From Oscillospiraceae bacterium (GTDB lineage Bacteria; Bacillota; Clostridia; Oscillospirales; Ruminococcaceae): a stretch of 55,024 nucleotides of DNA. The stretch is from contig DQFX01000076.1 of NCBI GenBank assembly GCA_003531585.1, positions 1-55,024 of the forward strand, written 5' to 3'. Shown here piece by piece: positions 38,504 to 47,216 of this stretch. The position numbers were made by a program, and so were the translations under genes. Numbering within the stretch: position 1 is the first letter of the stretch; each line of letters begins with the position of its first letter. Below the pieces are notes generated by a model. The model searched no databases, had not been told where the DNA came from, and saw only the letters and a list, made by a program, of their open reading frames with translations.

Positions 38504-39364
38504 ATGCATTTAGTCCAGGCGAAGGGAATACTGTCCGCGCACAATGGGATAAACGTCTACCGCGGGTGTACGCACGGGTGCATTTACTGCGACTCCCGCA
38601 GCCTGTGCTACCACACTCCGGTGCCGTTCGAGGACGTCGAAGCGAAGGAGAACGCTCCGCAGCTTCTTGAAGCCGCGCTGCGCTCAAAGCGGAAGCGCTG
38701 TATGATAGGGACCGGCGCAATGTGCGACCCGTATCTCCACGCCGAAAAGGAGCTTCAGCTCACCCGGCGCTGCCTTGAGGTCATCAGCCGGAACGGATTC
38801 GGCGCAACAGTGCTGACAAAATCAGATATGGTTCTGCGGGACATCGACCTGCTGGAGCAGATCAACCGCGATTCAAAAGCGGTGGTTCAGATGACCCTGA
38901 CCACCCTTGACGACGACCTGTGCCGCATAATAGAGCCGAACGTCTGCCCGACCTCCCGGCGATTTGAGGTGCTGTGCGAGCTGCGTGAACGCGGTATCCC
39001 GACGGTGGTGTGGCTGACGCCGCTGCTGCCGTTCATCAACGATACCGAGGAGAACGTCCGTGGGATACTGGAGCTGGCTCACCGGGCGGGCTGCAAGGGC
39101 GTGATGGCGTTCGGAATGGGGCTGACCCTGCGCGACGGCAGCCGCGAATACTTTTACGAGGCGCTTGACAGGCACTTGCCGGGCGTAAAGGAGCGCTATA
39201 TAAAGCGCTACGTGAACAATTACGAGCTGCCCTCCCCGGATACGGCGCGGCTTCTTGCGATGTTCCACGAGGAGTGCGCGCGGTACGGCATGATGTCCGA
39301 GCCCGACAGGATATTCGCGTATCTGAATGAGTTCCCGGAGTGCGAGCAGCTCACATTATTCTGA
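38504..39364 (+). CDS. Radical SAM protein (SPL-like family)
   Basis: A 286-residue radical SAM enzyme. The cluster motif is C-T-H-G-C-I-Y-C (CxxxCxxC) near residue 22, followed by the glycine-rich G-T-G-A-M-C-D-P-Y SAM region. This layout matches the short relatives of spore photoproduct lyase found in clostridia, whose function is largely unknown. A GGAAGTGAG site supports the ATG at 38504 over an earlier in-frame ATG at 38486. It is followed after eight bases by a small unknown gene. Confidence 0.82.
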   Translation: MHLVQAKGILSAHNGINVYRGCTHGCIYCDSRSLCYHTPVPFEDVEAKENAPQLLEAALRSKRKRCMIGTGAMCDPYLHAEKELQLTRRCLEVISRNGFGATVLTKSDMVLRDIDLLEQINRDSKAVVQMTLTTLDDDLCRIIEPNVCPTSRRFEVLCELRERGIPTVVWLTPLLPFINDTEENVRGILELAHRAGCKGVMAFGMGLTLRDGSREYFYEALDRHLPGVKERYIKRYVNNYELPSPDTARLLAMFHEECARYGMMSEPDRIFAYLNEFPECEQLTLF

Positions 39365-39372
39365 GGTGAAAC

Positions 39373-39825
39373 ATGATAAACAACTATGTCAAGATGATAT
39401 GCGGAATGCTGGAGCTTCCCATGCCGCAGGTGTTTTATAACGACTCCGCGCTTGAACCGGGGCAGCATGCAAGGCTCACGCCGGATGGGAAGCAGCTATA
39501 TCTGAGGAAGCTGAAAACCGCGTCGCTGGATCAGCTTTTCGCGGCTTCGTCGGAACTTCGGCGGGAGTGGCAGCGCCGCAGGGACGCTGCGATGTATTAC
39601 GGGAGCTATAAAACGCGGGAGGAGCTTCCGCTGAGGGAGTTCAGCCTACAGCCCGCCGAGGTGGACGCGAACGCGTTCGCTGCCGTTGTGGCGTCGGCGT
39701 TTTTCGGCGTGGAGCCGGTGTTCGATGAATACCCGGGCGTGACCCGGAGCCGTATTGAAAGCCGCATCGCAGAGATACGCCGCGACGAGTTCCCGCAGCT
39801 TGCCGGAATGAAGCTGCCGCATTGA
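39373..39825 (+). CDS. Hypothetical protein downstream of the radical SAM gene
   Basis: A 150-residue, basic, mostly helical soluble protein that I do not recognise. It starts eight bases after the radical SAM gene with a GAGGTGAAAC site and must share its transcript. It has an Arg-rich middle (R-R-E-W-Q-R-R-R-D) and no cysteine motif apart from one residue near the start, so it is not a second iron-sulfur protein. It could be a substrate or partner of the radical SAM enzyme, but this is only from position. Confidence 0.65.
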   Translation: MINNYVKMICGMLELPMPQVFYNDSALEPGQHARLTPDGKQLYLRKLKTASLDQLFAASSELRREWQRRRDAAMYYGSYKTREELPLREFSLQPAEVDANAFAAVVASAFFGVEPVFDEYPGVTRSRIESRIAEIRRDEFPQLAGMKLPH

Positions 39826-39906
39826 TAAGTGGAGCAGCCGGGTTGATTTACATGAAGTTTAGAAGGTAATAAATTGTTTACAGGGGGCACCTTTGAGCCG
39901 CCCTCC

Positions 39907-40001
39907 CGCACGGAGTGCGGATACTCTGCGCGCGCCGGCGCGCAGTCAAACGATTAAAGAGCGCTAAAGGCTGTGGGGGAAAACAAGAGTTTTCCCCCAC
40001 A
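39907..40001 (+). repeat. Hairpin repeat B, copy 2
   Basis: CGCACGGAGTGCG (39907-39919), a GCGCGC/GCGCGC palindrome, then GCGCTAAAGG and the hairpin TGTGGGGGAAAA...TTTTCCCCCACA (39972-40001) with CAAGAG in the loop. The same order is found inverted at 16774-16845. The hairpin may also end the GH31 transcript coming from the other side. The rest of the 39826-40082 gap shows no gene. Confidence 0.65.
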
Positions 40002-40082
40002 ATCACATATTACTGATTTTCCTCCGCACCCAAACACCCCGGCGGACTGCTGAGGCAGCGTCAGGCAAACCGAAATTCAGAA

Positions 40083-42389
40083 TTAAAACTCAACCTTGAG
40101 ACCTTCAGCGCTTCTGATGGTGTAATCCTTAGCTGTGCCCTCGGCTGTTACCTTGATGGTGTCGCCGCTGCGTACTGCCTTTACGGTCAGGACTACGCTG
40201 CTGTCTGCGTCGTAGATGGTGGTCTCAGCGGACTTGCCGTCCTCGAGCTGGTAGATAACGATGTCTGCCTTGTCGCCGTATGCATAGGTGAATGCGCGCT
40301 CGAAGTTACCGTAAGCTACGATGCTGTTCGGTTTTGCGAGCACCGGCATCTCGAAGTAGTTGTTCTTGGTGGAGTACCACTTGCCGCCCTCGTATACCCT
40401 GCCGCTCTGGATATCGGTCCAGTTTCCTGCGGGTACGTAGAAGTCCGCAATGCCCTCTTCATTGAATACCGGAGCAACCAGCAGGTTGTCGCCGAGCATG
40501 TACTGACGGTCGAGGGACAGCGTAGCGGGATCGTCCGCGTATTCCATTACCATTGCTCTCATCATCGGAACGCCGGTGGCGTGGGTCTTGTGAGCCTGCG
40601 TCCAGAGGTACGGCATGAGCTTGCCCTTGAGCTTTGTCCAGTGGCGGAGTACGTCGCAGCTCTCCTCGTCGAAGTTCCACGGAACGCGGTAGGAGCTGTT
40701 GCCGTGCAGTCTGGAGTGAGAGGACATCAGACCGAATGCGCACCATCTCTTGTAGAGGTCAGGAGTGCCCTGAGCCTCAAAGCCGGAGATGTCGTGGCTG
40801 AAGTAGCCGAAGCCGCTCATGCAGAGGGACAGACCGCCGCGGAGGGTCTCCCACATGGATTCGTAGTTGGAGAAGCAGTCGCCGCCCCAGTGTACCGGGA
40901 ACTGCTGACCGCCAACGGTCGCGGAACGTGCGAACAGGCACGCCTTGTCCTTGCCGTAGAATTCCTCGAGGACCTCGAATACACACTTGTTGTAGAGGTA
41001 GGTGTAGTAGTTGTGCATCTTGTAGGGATCGCTGCCGTCATAGTAAACGACGTCCTTGGTCGGGATACGCTCGCCGAAGTCGGTCTTGAACGCGTTGACG
41101 CCCATCTCGCAGAGTGCGCGCAGCTTGCCCTTGTACCACTCGCATGCAGCGGGGTTAGTGAAGTCAACGATAGCCATGCCGGGCTGCCACATGTCGCCCT
41201 GCCATACGCTTCCGTCCTTGGTCTTGAGGAAGTAGCCGCCCTTCACGCCCTCGTCGAACATGGAGGAGCGCTGCGCGATGTAGGAGTTGATCCAGACGCA
41301 GATCTCAAGACCCTTTGCCTTCAGTCTGTCCAGCATAGCCTTGGGGTCCGGGAACATTCTCTTGTCCCATGTGAGGTCGCACCAGTTGAATTCCTTCATC
41401 CAGAAGCAGTCGAAGTGGAATACCTCCAGCGGGATATCGCGCTCCGCCATGCCGTCGATGAAGCTGGAAACTGTAGCCTCGTCGTAGTTGGTGGTGAAGG
41501 ATGTAGTCAGCCACAGACCGAATGTGTAAGCCGGAGTGAGGGCGGGCTTGCCGGTCAGGGTGGTGTAGGTGGAAACAACGTCGGTCAGCTTCCCGCCGCC
41601 GATAACGAAATACTCAAGGTGCTCGCCCTGAACCGAGAAAGCTACCTTGGAAACGGTCTCGCTTGCGACCTCGAACGTTACCTTCTCGGGGTGGTTAACG
41701 AACACGCCATAGTTTCTGGAAGAAACGTAGAACGGAATGGACTTGTAGCTCTGCTCGGAGCTTGTGCCGCCGTCGTTGTTCCATACCTCGACGGTCTGAC
41801 CGTTCTTTACGAATGTGGAGAACTTCTCGCCGAAGCCGTACAGGCACTCGCCTACGGATATGTTGAGCATCTCGCGCATTACAGCGCCGTCAGCAGTCTC
41901 GTCATGGGAGAAGAACGGCTTCATCTCATCGTTTGCCATGCGCTCGTTGGTCTTCCACTGATCCTCGGTGATATAGGACGTGGTGCGCCAGCCTTCCTTG
42001 GTGAGCAGCTTGTCGTTGTAGTAGTACTTGATGTCCCATGCGCCGCCCTTTGCGACAACTACCTTAGTATTGCCGGAAATAAGCTCGTATGCGCCGTCGG
42101 TCTCCTTGATGACGGGTCTGAAGCTCTTGTCCTCGTTGAGCTGGAAATCGGGAGACTTATGTACTCTTCCCTTGTAGTGGTCGATGGACACCTTGATGGT
42201 GTTCTCCAGTGTGGAAGTGAAGGTTATCTCAAGCACAGGACCGCCCAGGGTCATGCCTCTGTTGCCTATCCACTGGTTGGTGGCAAGTACGTTGACAGAG
42301 GTCTCATCTGCTGTTACCTCGTACATCTGGGTAGCGTAGTTCACGCCGTAACCGGGCTTGTTCAGCCATAATCCGTCTGCATACTTCAT
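40083..42389 (-). CDS. yicI: GH31 alpha-xylosidase (YicI type)
   Basis: A 768-residue cytosolic glycosidase with no signal peptide. An N-terminal beta-sandwich (to about 275) precedes the (beta/alpha)8 barrel. The nucleophile D437 (F-K-T-D-F-G-E) and acid/base D504 (W-G-G-D-C) match D416 and D482 of E. coli YicI, and total length is close to that enzyme (772). It releases xylose from isoprimeverose-type alpha-1,6-xylosides, as in xyloglucan breakdown. No transporter is adjacent. A cre-like LacI-type operator lies in its leader. CGGAGG site before the ATG. Confidence 0.92.
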   Translation of the reverse strand: MKYADGLWLNKPGYGVNYATQMYEVTADETSVNVLATNQWIGNRGMTLGGPVLEITFTSTLENTIKVSIDHYKGRVHKSPDFQLNEDKSFRPVIKETDGAYELISGNTKVVVAKGGAWDIKYYYNDKLLTKEGWRTTSYITEDQWKTNERMANDEMKPFFSHDETADGAVMREMLNISVGECLYGFGEKFSTFVKNGQTVEVWNNDGGTSSEQSYKSIPFYVSSRNYGVFVNHPEKVTFEVASETVSKVAFSVQGEHLEYFVIGGGKLTDVVSTYTTLTGKPALTPAYTFGLWLTTSFTTNYDEATVSSFIDGMAERDIPLEVFHFDCFWMKEFNWCDLTWDKRMFPDPKAMLDRLKAKGLEICVWINSYIAQRSSMFDEGVKGGYFLKTKDGSVWQGDMWQPGMAIVDFTNPAACEWYKGKLRALCEMGVNAFKTDFGERIPTKDVVYYDGSDPYKMHNYYTYLYNKCVFEVLEEFYGKDKACLFARSATVGGQQFPVHWGGDCFSNYESMWETLRGGLSLCMSGFGYFSHDISGFEAQGTPDLYKRWCAFGLMSSHSRLHGNSSYRVPWNFDEESCDVLRHWTKLKGKLMPYLWTQAHKTHATGVPMMRAMVMEYADDPATLSLDRQYMLGDNLLVAPVFNEEGIADFYVPAGNWTDIQSGRVYEGGKWYSTKNNYFEMPVLAKPNSIVAYGNFERAFTYAYGDKADIVIYQLEDGKSAETTIYDADSSVVLTVKAVRSGDTIKVTAEGTAKDYTIRSAEGLKVEF

Positions 42390-42428
42390 TGGTCATTTCC
42401 TCCGTAAATCTATTTCTCCGCAATGGGC

Positions 42429-42442
42429 GGTAATCGTTTACA
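42429..42442 (-). promoter_or_regulatory. Cre-like LacI-family operator before the GH31 gene
   Basis: TGTAAACGATTACC on the minus strand differs at two positions from the LacI/CcpA-type palindrome TGTAAACGTTTACA. It lies just after the predicted RNA start, where a bound repressor would block the polymerase. Confidence 0.65.
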
Positions 42443-42456
42443 CACCCGATGGTCTT

Positions 42457-42485
42457 ATTCTATCATACTTATATGAATTTTTCAA
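42457..42485 (-). promoter_or_regulatory. Promoter of the GH31 gene
   Basis: TTGAAA (42480-42485) and TAGAAT (42457-42462), 17 bases apart on the minus strand. Confidence 0.72.
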
Positions 42486-42544
42486 GGGGGTAAACAAAAT
42501 TTTATTATTTTTTGGGAAAAAAATTGAATTATCCGAAAAAAGGC

Positions 42545-42573
42545 TTGAAATTTATATCGTACAGTTTTATAAT
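42545..42573 (+). promoter_or_regulatory. Promoter of the GGDEF gene
   Basis: TTGAAA (42545-42550) and TATAAT (42568-42573) with a 17-base spacer, 45 bases before the start codon. Confidence 0.82.
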
Positions 42574-42618
42574 ATGGAATAAAGGATTCTCAGAAAAATA
42601 CAGAATAGGGGGCATTCC

Positions 42619-43725
42619 ATGAGAAATACAGATAAGAGAAGGGATATTCTCGACTTAAAAATAGGCAAGTCGGTAAAATATACAGCGGCGGCGTTTTCCG
42701 GAGCATTCATGCACCTCACCTTTCTGGTGATATTCGCTATTATTCAGCTATACGTCATGGTAATTTTCAATGTTTTCAGCGTTGGACTGTACATAGTACT
42801 GGGCATGATATGCAAGCGCGAGAACTTCGAGAGAAGGGCGTACAACTGGATATCCGCAATTTACTTTGAGATAGCCTTACACTCGTTTTTTTGCACACTG
42901 TTTCTGGGAGTTAACACCTGCTTCTTCCTCTACACGATGATGACCATTCCTGTGATGCTGTACTACCTGTTCCTCACCTGCGAAAAAAAGATGTTCAAGC
43001 GCGGGACGCTGCTCTTCTCGCTTTGCTCGCTGGCGTTCCTGGGCGCGGCGCTGGTGTTCGACCACTTCTGCGACCCGTTCTTCTACACGTTCCGCAGACC
43101 CCTCACCCTTAACGAGACCGACCTCATGCGCACCATCAACATAGCCTTTAATATAGTACTGCTGTTCGGGTTCAGCACGCTGTTCATCCTCGAGATACAC
43201 AACCTCATCAACAAGCTCAACGAAACCAACGACCGGCTGAACTACATCGCCACCCACGACGCCCTCACCGGGCTGTACAACCGCCACAGCCTCACCGGAG
43301 CGCTCAGCGCGCTTAAAACCTCCGAACGCCCGTTCTGTATCGTAATGGGCGACCTCGACGACTTCAAGAAGGTCAACGACACCTACGGCCACGAGTGCGG
43401 CGACGTCGTGCTGAAAAGCGTATCCGAAGTGATACTCCGCAACATGGACGGCGGGAACACCGCCTGCCGCTGGGGCGGCGAGGAGATCCTCATGATAATG
43501 TACGGCTCCGCGATGGATTGTTTCCACACTATCTCCCGTATAAAAGCCCAGATAAACGACCTTAAGATCACGCACGACGGCACGCCTGTGAAGGTCTCTA
43601 TGACCTTTGGATTCGCCGCCAGCGGCGAATCCGGGAGCCAGGATATCGACGCCATGCTCTCGACCGTCGACAAACGGCTCTACAAGGGAAAGGCAAGCGG
43701 CAAGAACGTTATCGTTGTCGAATAA
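42619..43725 (+). CDS. Membrane-bound diguanylate cyclase (GGDEF)
   Basis: A 368-residue protein with about six membrane helices (20-195), a short coiled linker (195-210) and a C-terminal GGDEF domain (210-368). The active-site loop is G-G-E-E-I (286-290) and the metal-binding D245 is in G-D-L-D-D-F-K-K. Both support cyclic di-GMP synthesis. The RxxD inhibitory site normally five residues before GGDEF is missing, so product inhibition is unlikely. It lies 24 bases before the anion transporter gene, probably in one transcript. Confidence 0.88.
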   Translation: MRNTDKRRDILDLKIGKSVKYTAAAFSGAFMHLTFLVIFAIIQLYVMVIFNVFSVGLYIVLGMICKRENFERRAYNWISAIYFEIALHSFFCTLFLGVNTCFFLYTMMTIPVMLYYLFLTCEKKMFKRGTLLFSLCSLAFLGAALVFDHFCDPFFYTFRRPLTLNETDLMRTINIAFNIVLLFGFSTLFILEIHNLINKLNETNDRLNYIATHDALTGLYNRHSLTGALSALKTSERPFCIVMGDLDDFKKVNDTYGHECGDVVLKSVSEVILRNMDGGNTACRWGGEEILMIMYGSAMDCFHTISRIKAQINDLKITHDGTPVKVSMTFGFAASGESGSQDIDAMLSTVDKRLYKGKASGKNVIVVE

Positions 43726-43749
43726 TACCGAATAAAGCAGGAATGTAAA

Positions 43750-44892
43750 ATGAGCAAAGTAATCAAATTCGTAAAAAAGGAAGCCGTGCTGTTCATATCG
43801 CTTGCGGCCGCGCTTATTTCAATGATATTCACCCCGCCGAACCCGGAATACCTCGGCTACGTGGACTGGTCGACCCTGGGGCTGCTGTTCTGCCTGATGG
43901 CGGCTGTGCAGGGCTTCGGAAGCATAGGCGCGTTCTCAAGACTCGCCGGAACGCTCACCAGGCGGTTCCACAGCACCCGCAGCCTGGGCGCGGCGCTGGT
44001 GCTGATGTGCTTCTTCCTCGCGATGCTGGTGACGAACGACGTGTCGCTGCTGACCCTCGTCCCGCTTACCATCGCGCTGTTCCGCAGCATGCCGGAGGTC
44101 TGTATCCGCACCGTAGTTCTCGAGACCGCTGCGGCAAACCTCGGCTCCATGGCTACCCCGATGGGGAATCCGCAGAACCTCTATATTTACTCGCATTTCA
44201 GCATGCCGGTCGCGGATTTCTTCCGGGTAACGCTGCCTCCAACGGCGCTCAGCCTTGCGCTGCTCCTGCTCTCCGTGCTGATCATCCCCCGCAGTAAGCT
44301 GTCCGCGCCTGAAAGCCCTGAAAACGCCCCGGACGTACCGGCGTGCGCCTCTGGAAACCGCACGAAGCTCCGGGCGGCGCTGTTTTCCGCTGCGGCGGCG
44401 GTCAGCCTGTGCACCGTGCTGAGGCTCCTCGACTGGCGCATCTGCCTTGTCGTGGTGCTCGTGTGCGTATTGACTGCGGACTGGCGCGTGCTCAGACGCG
44501 TTGACTACGCCCTGCTCCTGACCTTTATATGCTTCTTCGTTTTCGTCGGGAATCTCTCCGCAGTCCCCGCCGTCCGGGAGCTTATCAGCGGCGTGGTTTC
44601 CGGTCGGGAAATGCTGGTCGGCGTACTGCTCTCGCAGGTGATAAGCAACGTACCCTGCGCGGTCATGCTCTCAGGGTTCACCGGGAATGCGGAGCAGCTC
44701 CTGCTCGGCGTGGATATCGGCGGTCTGGGGACGCTCATAGCCTCCCTCGCGAGCCTAATCTCGTTCAAGCTTTACGGAGCCACCGCCGGAGCCAAAAAGG
44801 GCAGGTACTTTGCGGAGTTCTCCGCCTACAATTTCGCCATGCTGATAGTGCTTTTTGCGGCGCAGACAGGCTTCAACGCCCTGTCCGCCTGA
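43750..44892 (+). CDS. Ion-transporter-superfamily anion permease (CitMHS/ArsB-like)
   Basis: A 380-residue membrane protein with about ten helices and the ion transporter superfamily layout: L-V-T-N-D-V-S-L-L in the first half, G-N-P-Q-N-L in the hairpin after it, and Q-V-I-S-N-V-P-C-A in the second half. Such N-D/N-P pairs coordinate Na+ and anion in citrate, dicarboxylate or arsenite carriers. The substrate cannot be told. It follows the GGDEF gene after 24 bases with an AGGAAT site. Confidence 0.75.
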   Translation: MSKVIKFVKKEAVLFISLAAALISMIFTPPNPEYLGYVDWSTLGLLFCLMAAVQGFGSIGAFSRLAGTLTRRFHSTRSLGAALVLMCFFLAMLVTNDVSLLTLVPLTIALFRSMPEVCIRTVVLETAAANLGSMATPMGNPQNLYIYSHFSMPVADFFRVTLPPTALSLALLLLSVLIIPRSKLSAPESPENAPDVPACASGNRTKLRAALFSAAAAVSLCTVLRLLDWRICLVVVLVCVLTADWRVLRRVDYALLLTFICFFVFVGNLSAVPAVRELISGVVSGREMLVGVLLSQVISNVPCAVMLSGFTGNAEQLLLGVDIGGLGTLIASLASLISFKLYGATAGAKKGRYFAEFSAYNFAMLIVLFAAQTGFNALSA

Positions 44893-44934
44893 ATTTTCCC
44901 GCCCCCGCCTGCATATGCTGTACGGGGTGAGAGT

Positions 44935-45225
44935 ATGGTTTACAGCTTCAACGACATCAGGTGCAAGGAGATAATCAACGTCCGCAACGGCTGCCGCATC
45001 GGCTTCCCGGACGATATCGAATTTGAGAACTGCACCGCTAAGATCTGCCGGCTCATCGTTTACGGAAAAGCGCGGTTCTTCGGGCTTTTCGGCAGAGAAG
45101 AGGACATCTGCATAAAATGGTGCGATATTGAGGTCATCGGCGAGGATACGATACTCGTATCCTGTCAGGAACCGTCAAATTCGCCAAAGAAGCGCGGCAA
45201 ATTATTCGGAAATTTGTTGAAATAA
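44935..45225 (+). CDS. ylmC: YlmC/YmxH-family sporulation protein
   Basis: A 96-residue PRC-barrel protein. The typical features are V-I-N-V-R-N-G-C-R-I-G-F near residue 14, the F-F-G-L-F-G-R-E-E-D block near 48 and the I-G-E-D-T-I-L-V strand near 67. In Firmicutes the family is conserved in spore formers, but its function is unclear. The start has a GGGGTGAG site. It lies 42 bases after the anion transporter gene and just before the rpsB promoter. Confidence 0.85.
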   Translation: MVYSFNDIRCKEIINVRNGCRIGFPDDIEFENCTAKICRLIVYGKARFFGLFGREEDICIKWCDIEVIGEDTILVSCQEPSNSPKKRGKLFGNLLK

Positions 45226-45240
45226 ACTCTGCGGCAGATG

Positions 45241-45269
45241 TTGAAAAAAATCTGCCGTTGTGGTATAAT
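45241..45269 (+). promoter_or_regulatory. Promoter of rpsB-tsf
   Basis: TTGAAA (45241-45246) and TATAAT (45264-45269), 17 bases apart. The leader of about 125 bases before rpsB contains GC-rich hairpin sequence (about 45312-45362) and might carry S2 feedback control, which I cannot prove. Confidence 0.82.
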
Positions 45270-45401
45270 ATTTCAGTAAGTGTGCGGAATAATATGCACA
45301 AATACACACACGGCGCAGCCGTTCCGCCGGTGCGCTCACGCGTCCGGGACGTTCAGCCGTGGAGGAAAATTCATTTTAACCAAATTCAGGAGGAAAAATC
45401 A

Positions 45402-46133
45402 ATGGCAGTAGTATCTATGAAGCAGCTTCTCGAAGCAGGCGTACATTTCGGTCACCAGACAAGAAGATGGAACCCTAAAATGGCTCCCTACATCTTCACC
45501 GAGAGAAACGGCATCTACATCATCGATCTTCAGAAGACTGTAAGAAAGCTCGACGAGGCTTACAACTTCGTACACGAAGTTGCAGCAAACGGCGGCGAGA
45601 TCCTGTTCGTAGGCACCAAGAAGCAGGCTGCTGATTCCATCAAGGAAGAGGCTACCCGCGCAGGCGCACATTATGTAAACGCCAGATGGCTCGGCGGCAT
45701 GATGACCAACTTCAAGACCATTCAGAGAAGAATCGCAAGACTTGAGCAGCTCCACACCATGGAGACCGACGGCACATTCGACCTGCTCCCCAAGAAGGAA
45801 GTAATCAAGCTCAACCTCGAGATCGAGAAGCTCGAAAAGTTCCTCGGCGGTATCAAGAACATGAAGAAGCTCCCCGGCGCTCTGTTCATCGTTGACCCCC
45901 GCAAGGAGAAGATCGCAGTAGCTGAGGCTAAGAAGCTCGGTATCCCGGTTGTTGCTATCGTTGACACCAACTGCGATCCTGACGAGATCGACTACGTTAT
46001 CCCCGGCAACGACGACGCTATCAGAGCAGTAAAGCTCATCGCCGGCGCTATGGCTGACGCTATCATCTCCGCTAAGCAGGGCTCCGCAGACGCTGCTGAA
46101 GAGCAGGCTGCTCCCGCTGAGGACGCTGAGTAA
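45402..46133 (+). CDS. rpsB: 30S ribosomal protein S2
   Basis: A 243-residue S2 protein with the family start (V-S-M-K-Q-L-L-E-A-G-V-H-F-G-H-Q-T-R-R-W) and the second signature P-D-E-I-D-Y-V-I-P-G-N-D-D near residue 200. The C-terminal Ala/Glu-rich tail is variable in the family. S2 binds late to the 30S subunit and helps dock S1. The AGGAGG site and family length fix the ATG at 45402. It is followed by tsf as in most bacteria. Confidence 0.98.
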   Translation: MAVVSMKQLLEAGVHFGHQTRRWNPKMAPYIFTERNGIYIIDLQKTVRKLDEAYNFVHEVAANGGEILFVGTKKQAADSIKEEATRAGAHYVNARWLGGMMTNFKTIQRRIARLEQLHTMETDGTFDLLPKKEVIKLNLEIEKLEKFLGGIKNMKKLPGALFIVDPRKEKIAVAEAKKLGIPVVAIVDTNCDPDEIDYVIPGNDDAIRAVKLIAGAMADAIISAKQGSADAAEEQAAPAEDAE

Positions 46134-46176
46134 TTCGTATATACACAACGTAAAATACAGTTAAAGGAGAACAAAA

Positions 46177-47103
46177 ATGGCTAATATTACAGCAAGCGAC
46201 GTTAAAGAACTTCGCGAAATGACCGGCTGCGGCATGATGGACTGCAAGAGAGCTCTCGTTGAGGCTGACGGCAACAGAGATGAGGCTGTTAAGATCCTCC
46301 GTGAGAAGGGCCTTGCAAAGGCTGCCAAGAAGGCAGGCAGAATCGCTGCCGAGGGTATCGTAAAGGCTAAGGTAAACGGCACAAACGGCGTTATCGTTGA
46401 GATCAACTGCGAAACTGACTTCTGCGCAAAGAGCGACAAGTTCCTCGAGCTGGTAGAGACCATCACTGACACTATCCTCGCTAACGACGCAGCAGACGTT
46501 GAGGCTCTCAAGAACTGCACAATCGCAGGCGGCGCACAGACCGTTTCCGAGTATATGACCGAGAAGATCGCCACCATCGGTGAGAACATGAATATCCGCC
46601 GTTTCACCAAGATGACCGGCACACTGGTTCCCTACATGCACGACGGCGGCAGACTGGGTACACTGGTTAAGCTCGACACCGACAAGCCCGAGGACGCAAC
46701 TGTTCTCGCATGCGGCAAGAACGTAGCTCTCCAGATCACCGCTCTGAACGCACAGTACGTTTCCCAGGCTGATATCCCTGCCGACGTACTCGCTAACGAG
46801 AAGGAAGTACAGCTCGGTCTGGTAAGAACCGAGAACGAGCAGTCCGCTAAGCCCAAGCCCGAGAACGTACTTGAGAAGATCGTTGAGGGTCGTCTCAGAA
46901 AGTACTTCGAGGAAGTTTGCCTCCTCGATCAGAAGTACTTCAAGGACGATACAATGTCCATCGCTAAGTATGTTGAGTCTGAGGCTAAGGCAGCAGGCGC
47001 TTCCATCAAGATCGACTCCTTCGTACGCTACGAGCGCGGCGAGGGCATCGAGAAGAAGCAGGACGACTTCGCTTCTGAAGTTGCTGCTATGGCTAAGGGC
47101 TAA
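46177..47103 (+). CDS. tsf: Translation elongation factor Ts
   Basis: A 308-residue nucleotide-exchange factor for EF-Tu. The N-terminal UBA-like domain has L-R-E-M-T-G-C-G-M-M-D-C-K-R-A-L, and the core carries the T-D-F-C-A-K motif (residues 87-92) that displaces Mg2+ from EF-Tu. Length is standard for the long bacterial form. It begins 43 bases after rpsB with an AAAGGAGA site, in one transcript, and a terminator follows. Confidence 0.98.
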   Translation: MANITASDVKELREMTGCGMMDCKRALVEADGNRDEAVKILREKGLAKAAKKAGRIAAEGIVKAKVNGTNGVIVEINCETDFCAKSDKFLELVETITDTILANDAADVEALKNCTIAGGAQTVSEYMTEKIATIGENMNIRRFTKMTGTLVPYMHDGGRLGTLVKLDTDKPEDATVLACGKNVALQITALNAQYVSQADIPADVLANEKEVQLGLVRTENEQSAKPKPENVLEKIVEGRLRKYFEEVCLLDQKYFKDDTMSIAKYVESEAKAAGASIKIDSFVRYERGEGIEKKQDDFASEVAAMAKG

Positions 47104-47125
47104 TGCTAATCGCTTAATGCAATAC

Positions 47126-47153
47126 GGGGCTGTCCGCAAGGGCAGCCCTTTTT
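47126..47153 (+). terminator. Terminator of rpsB-tsf
   Basis: GGGGCTG / CAGCCC stem with flanking CC/GG pairing and TTTTT, 23 bases after tsf. Confidence 0.88.
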
Positions 47154-47162
47154 GTATGTAAT

Positions 47163-47199
47163 AGAAAATCCCCGGAGCGCTTACGCGCCCCGGGGATTT
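47163..47199 (-). terminator. Terminator of nadB-nadC
   Basis: AAATCCCCGG / CCGGGGATTT stem, followed by TTTCTATT on the minus strand, 18 bases after the nadC stop. Confidence 0.82.
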
Positions 47200-47216
47200 A
47201 CGTGCCGCTATATCAC

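Noticed and set aside
11269..45359. Shared 13-base word GGACGTTCAGCCG at 11269 and in the rpsB leader (45347)
   Set aside because: Words of this length are expected to match by chance in a 55-kb window, and the flanks are unrelated.
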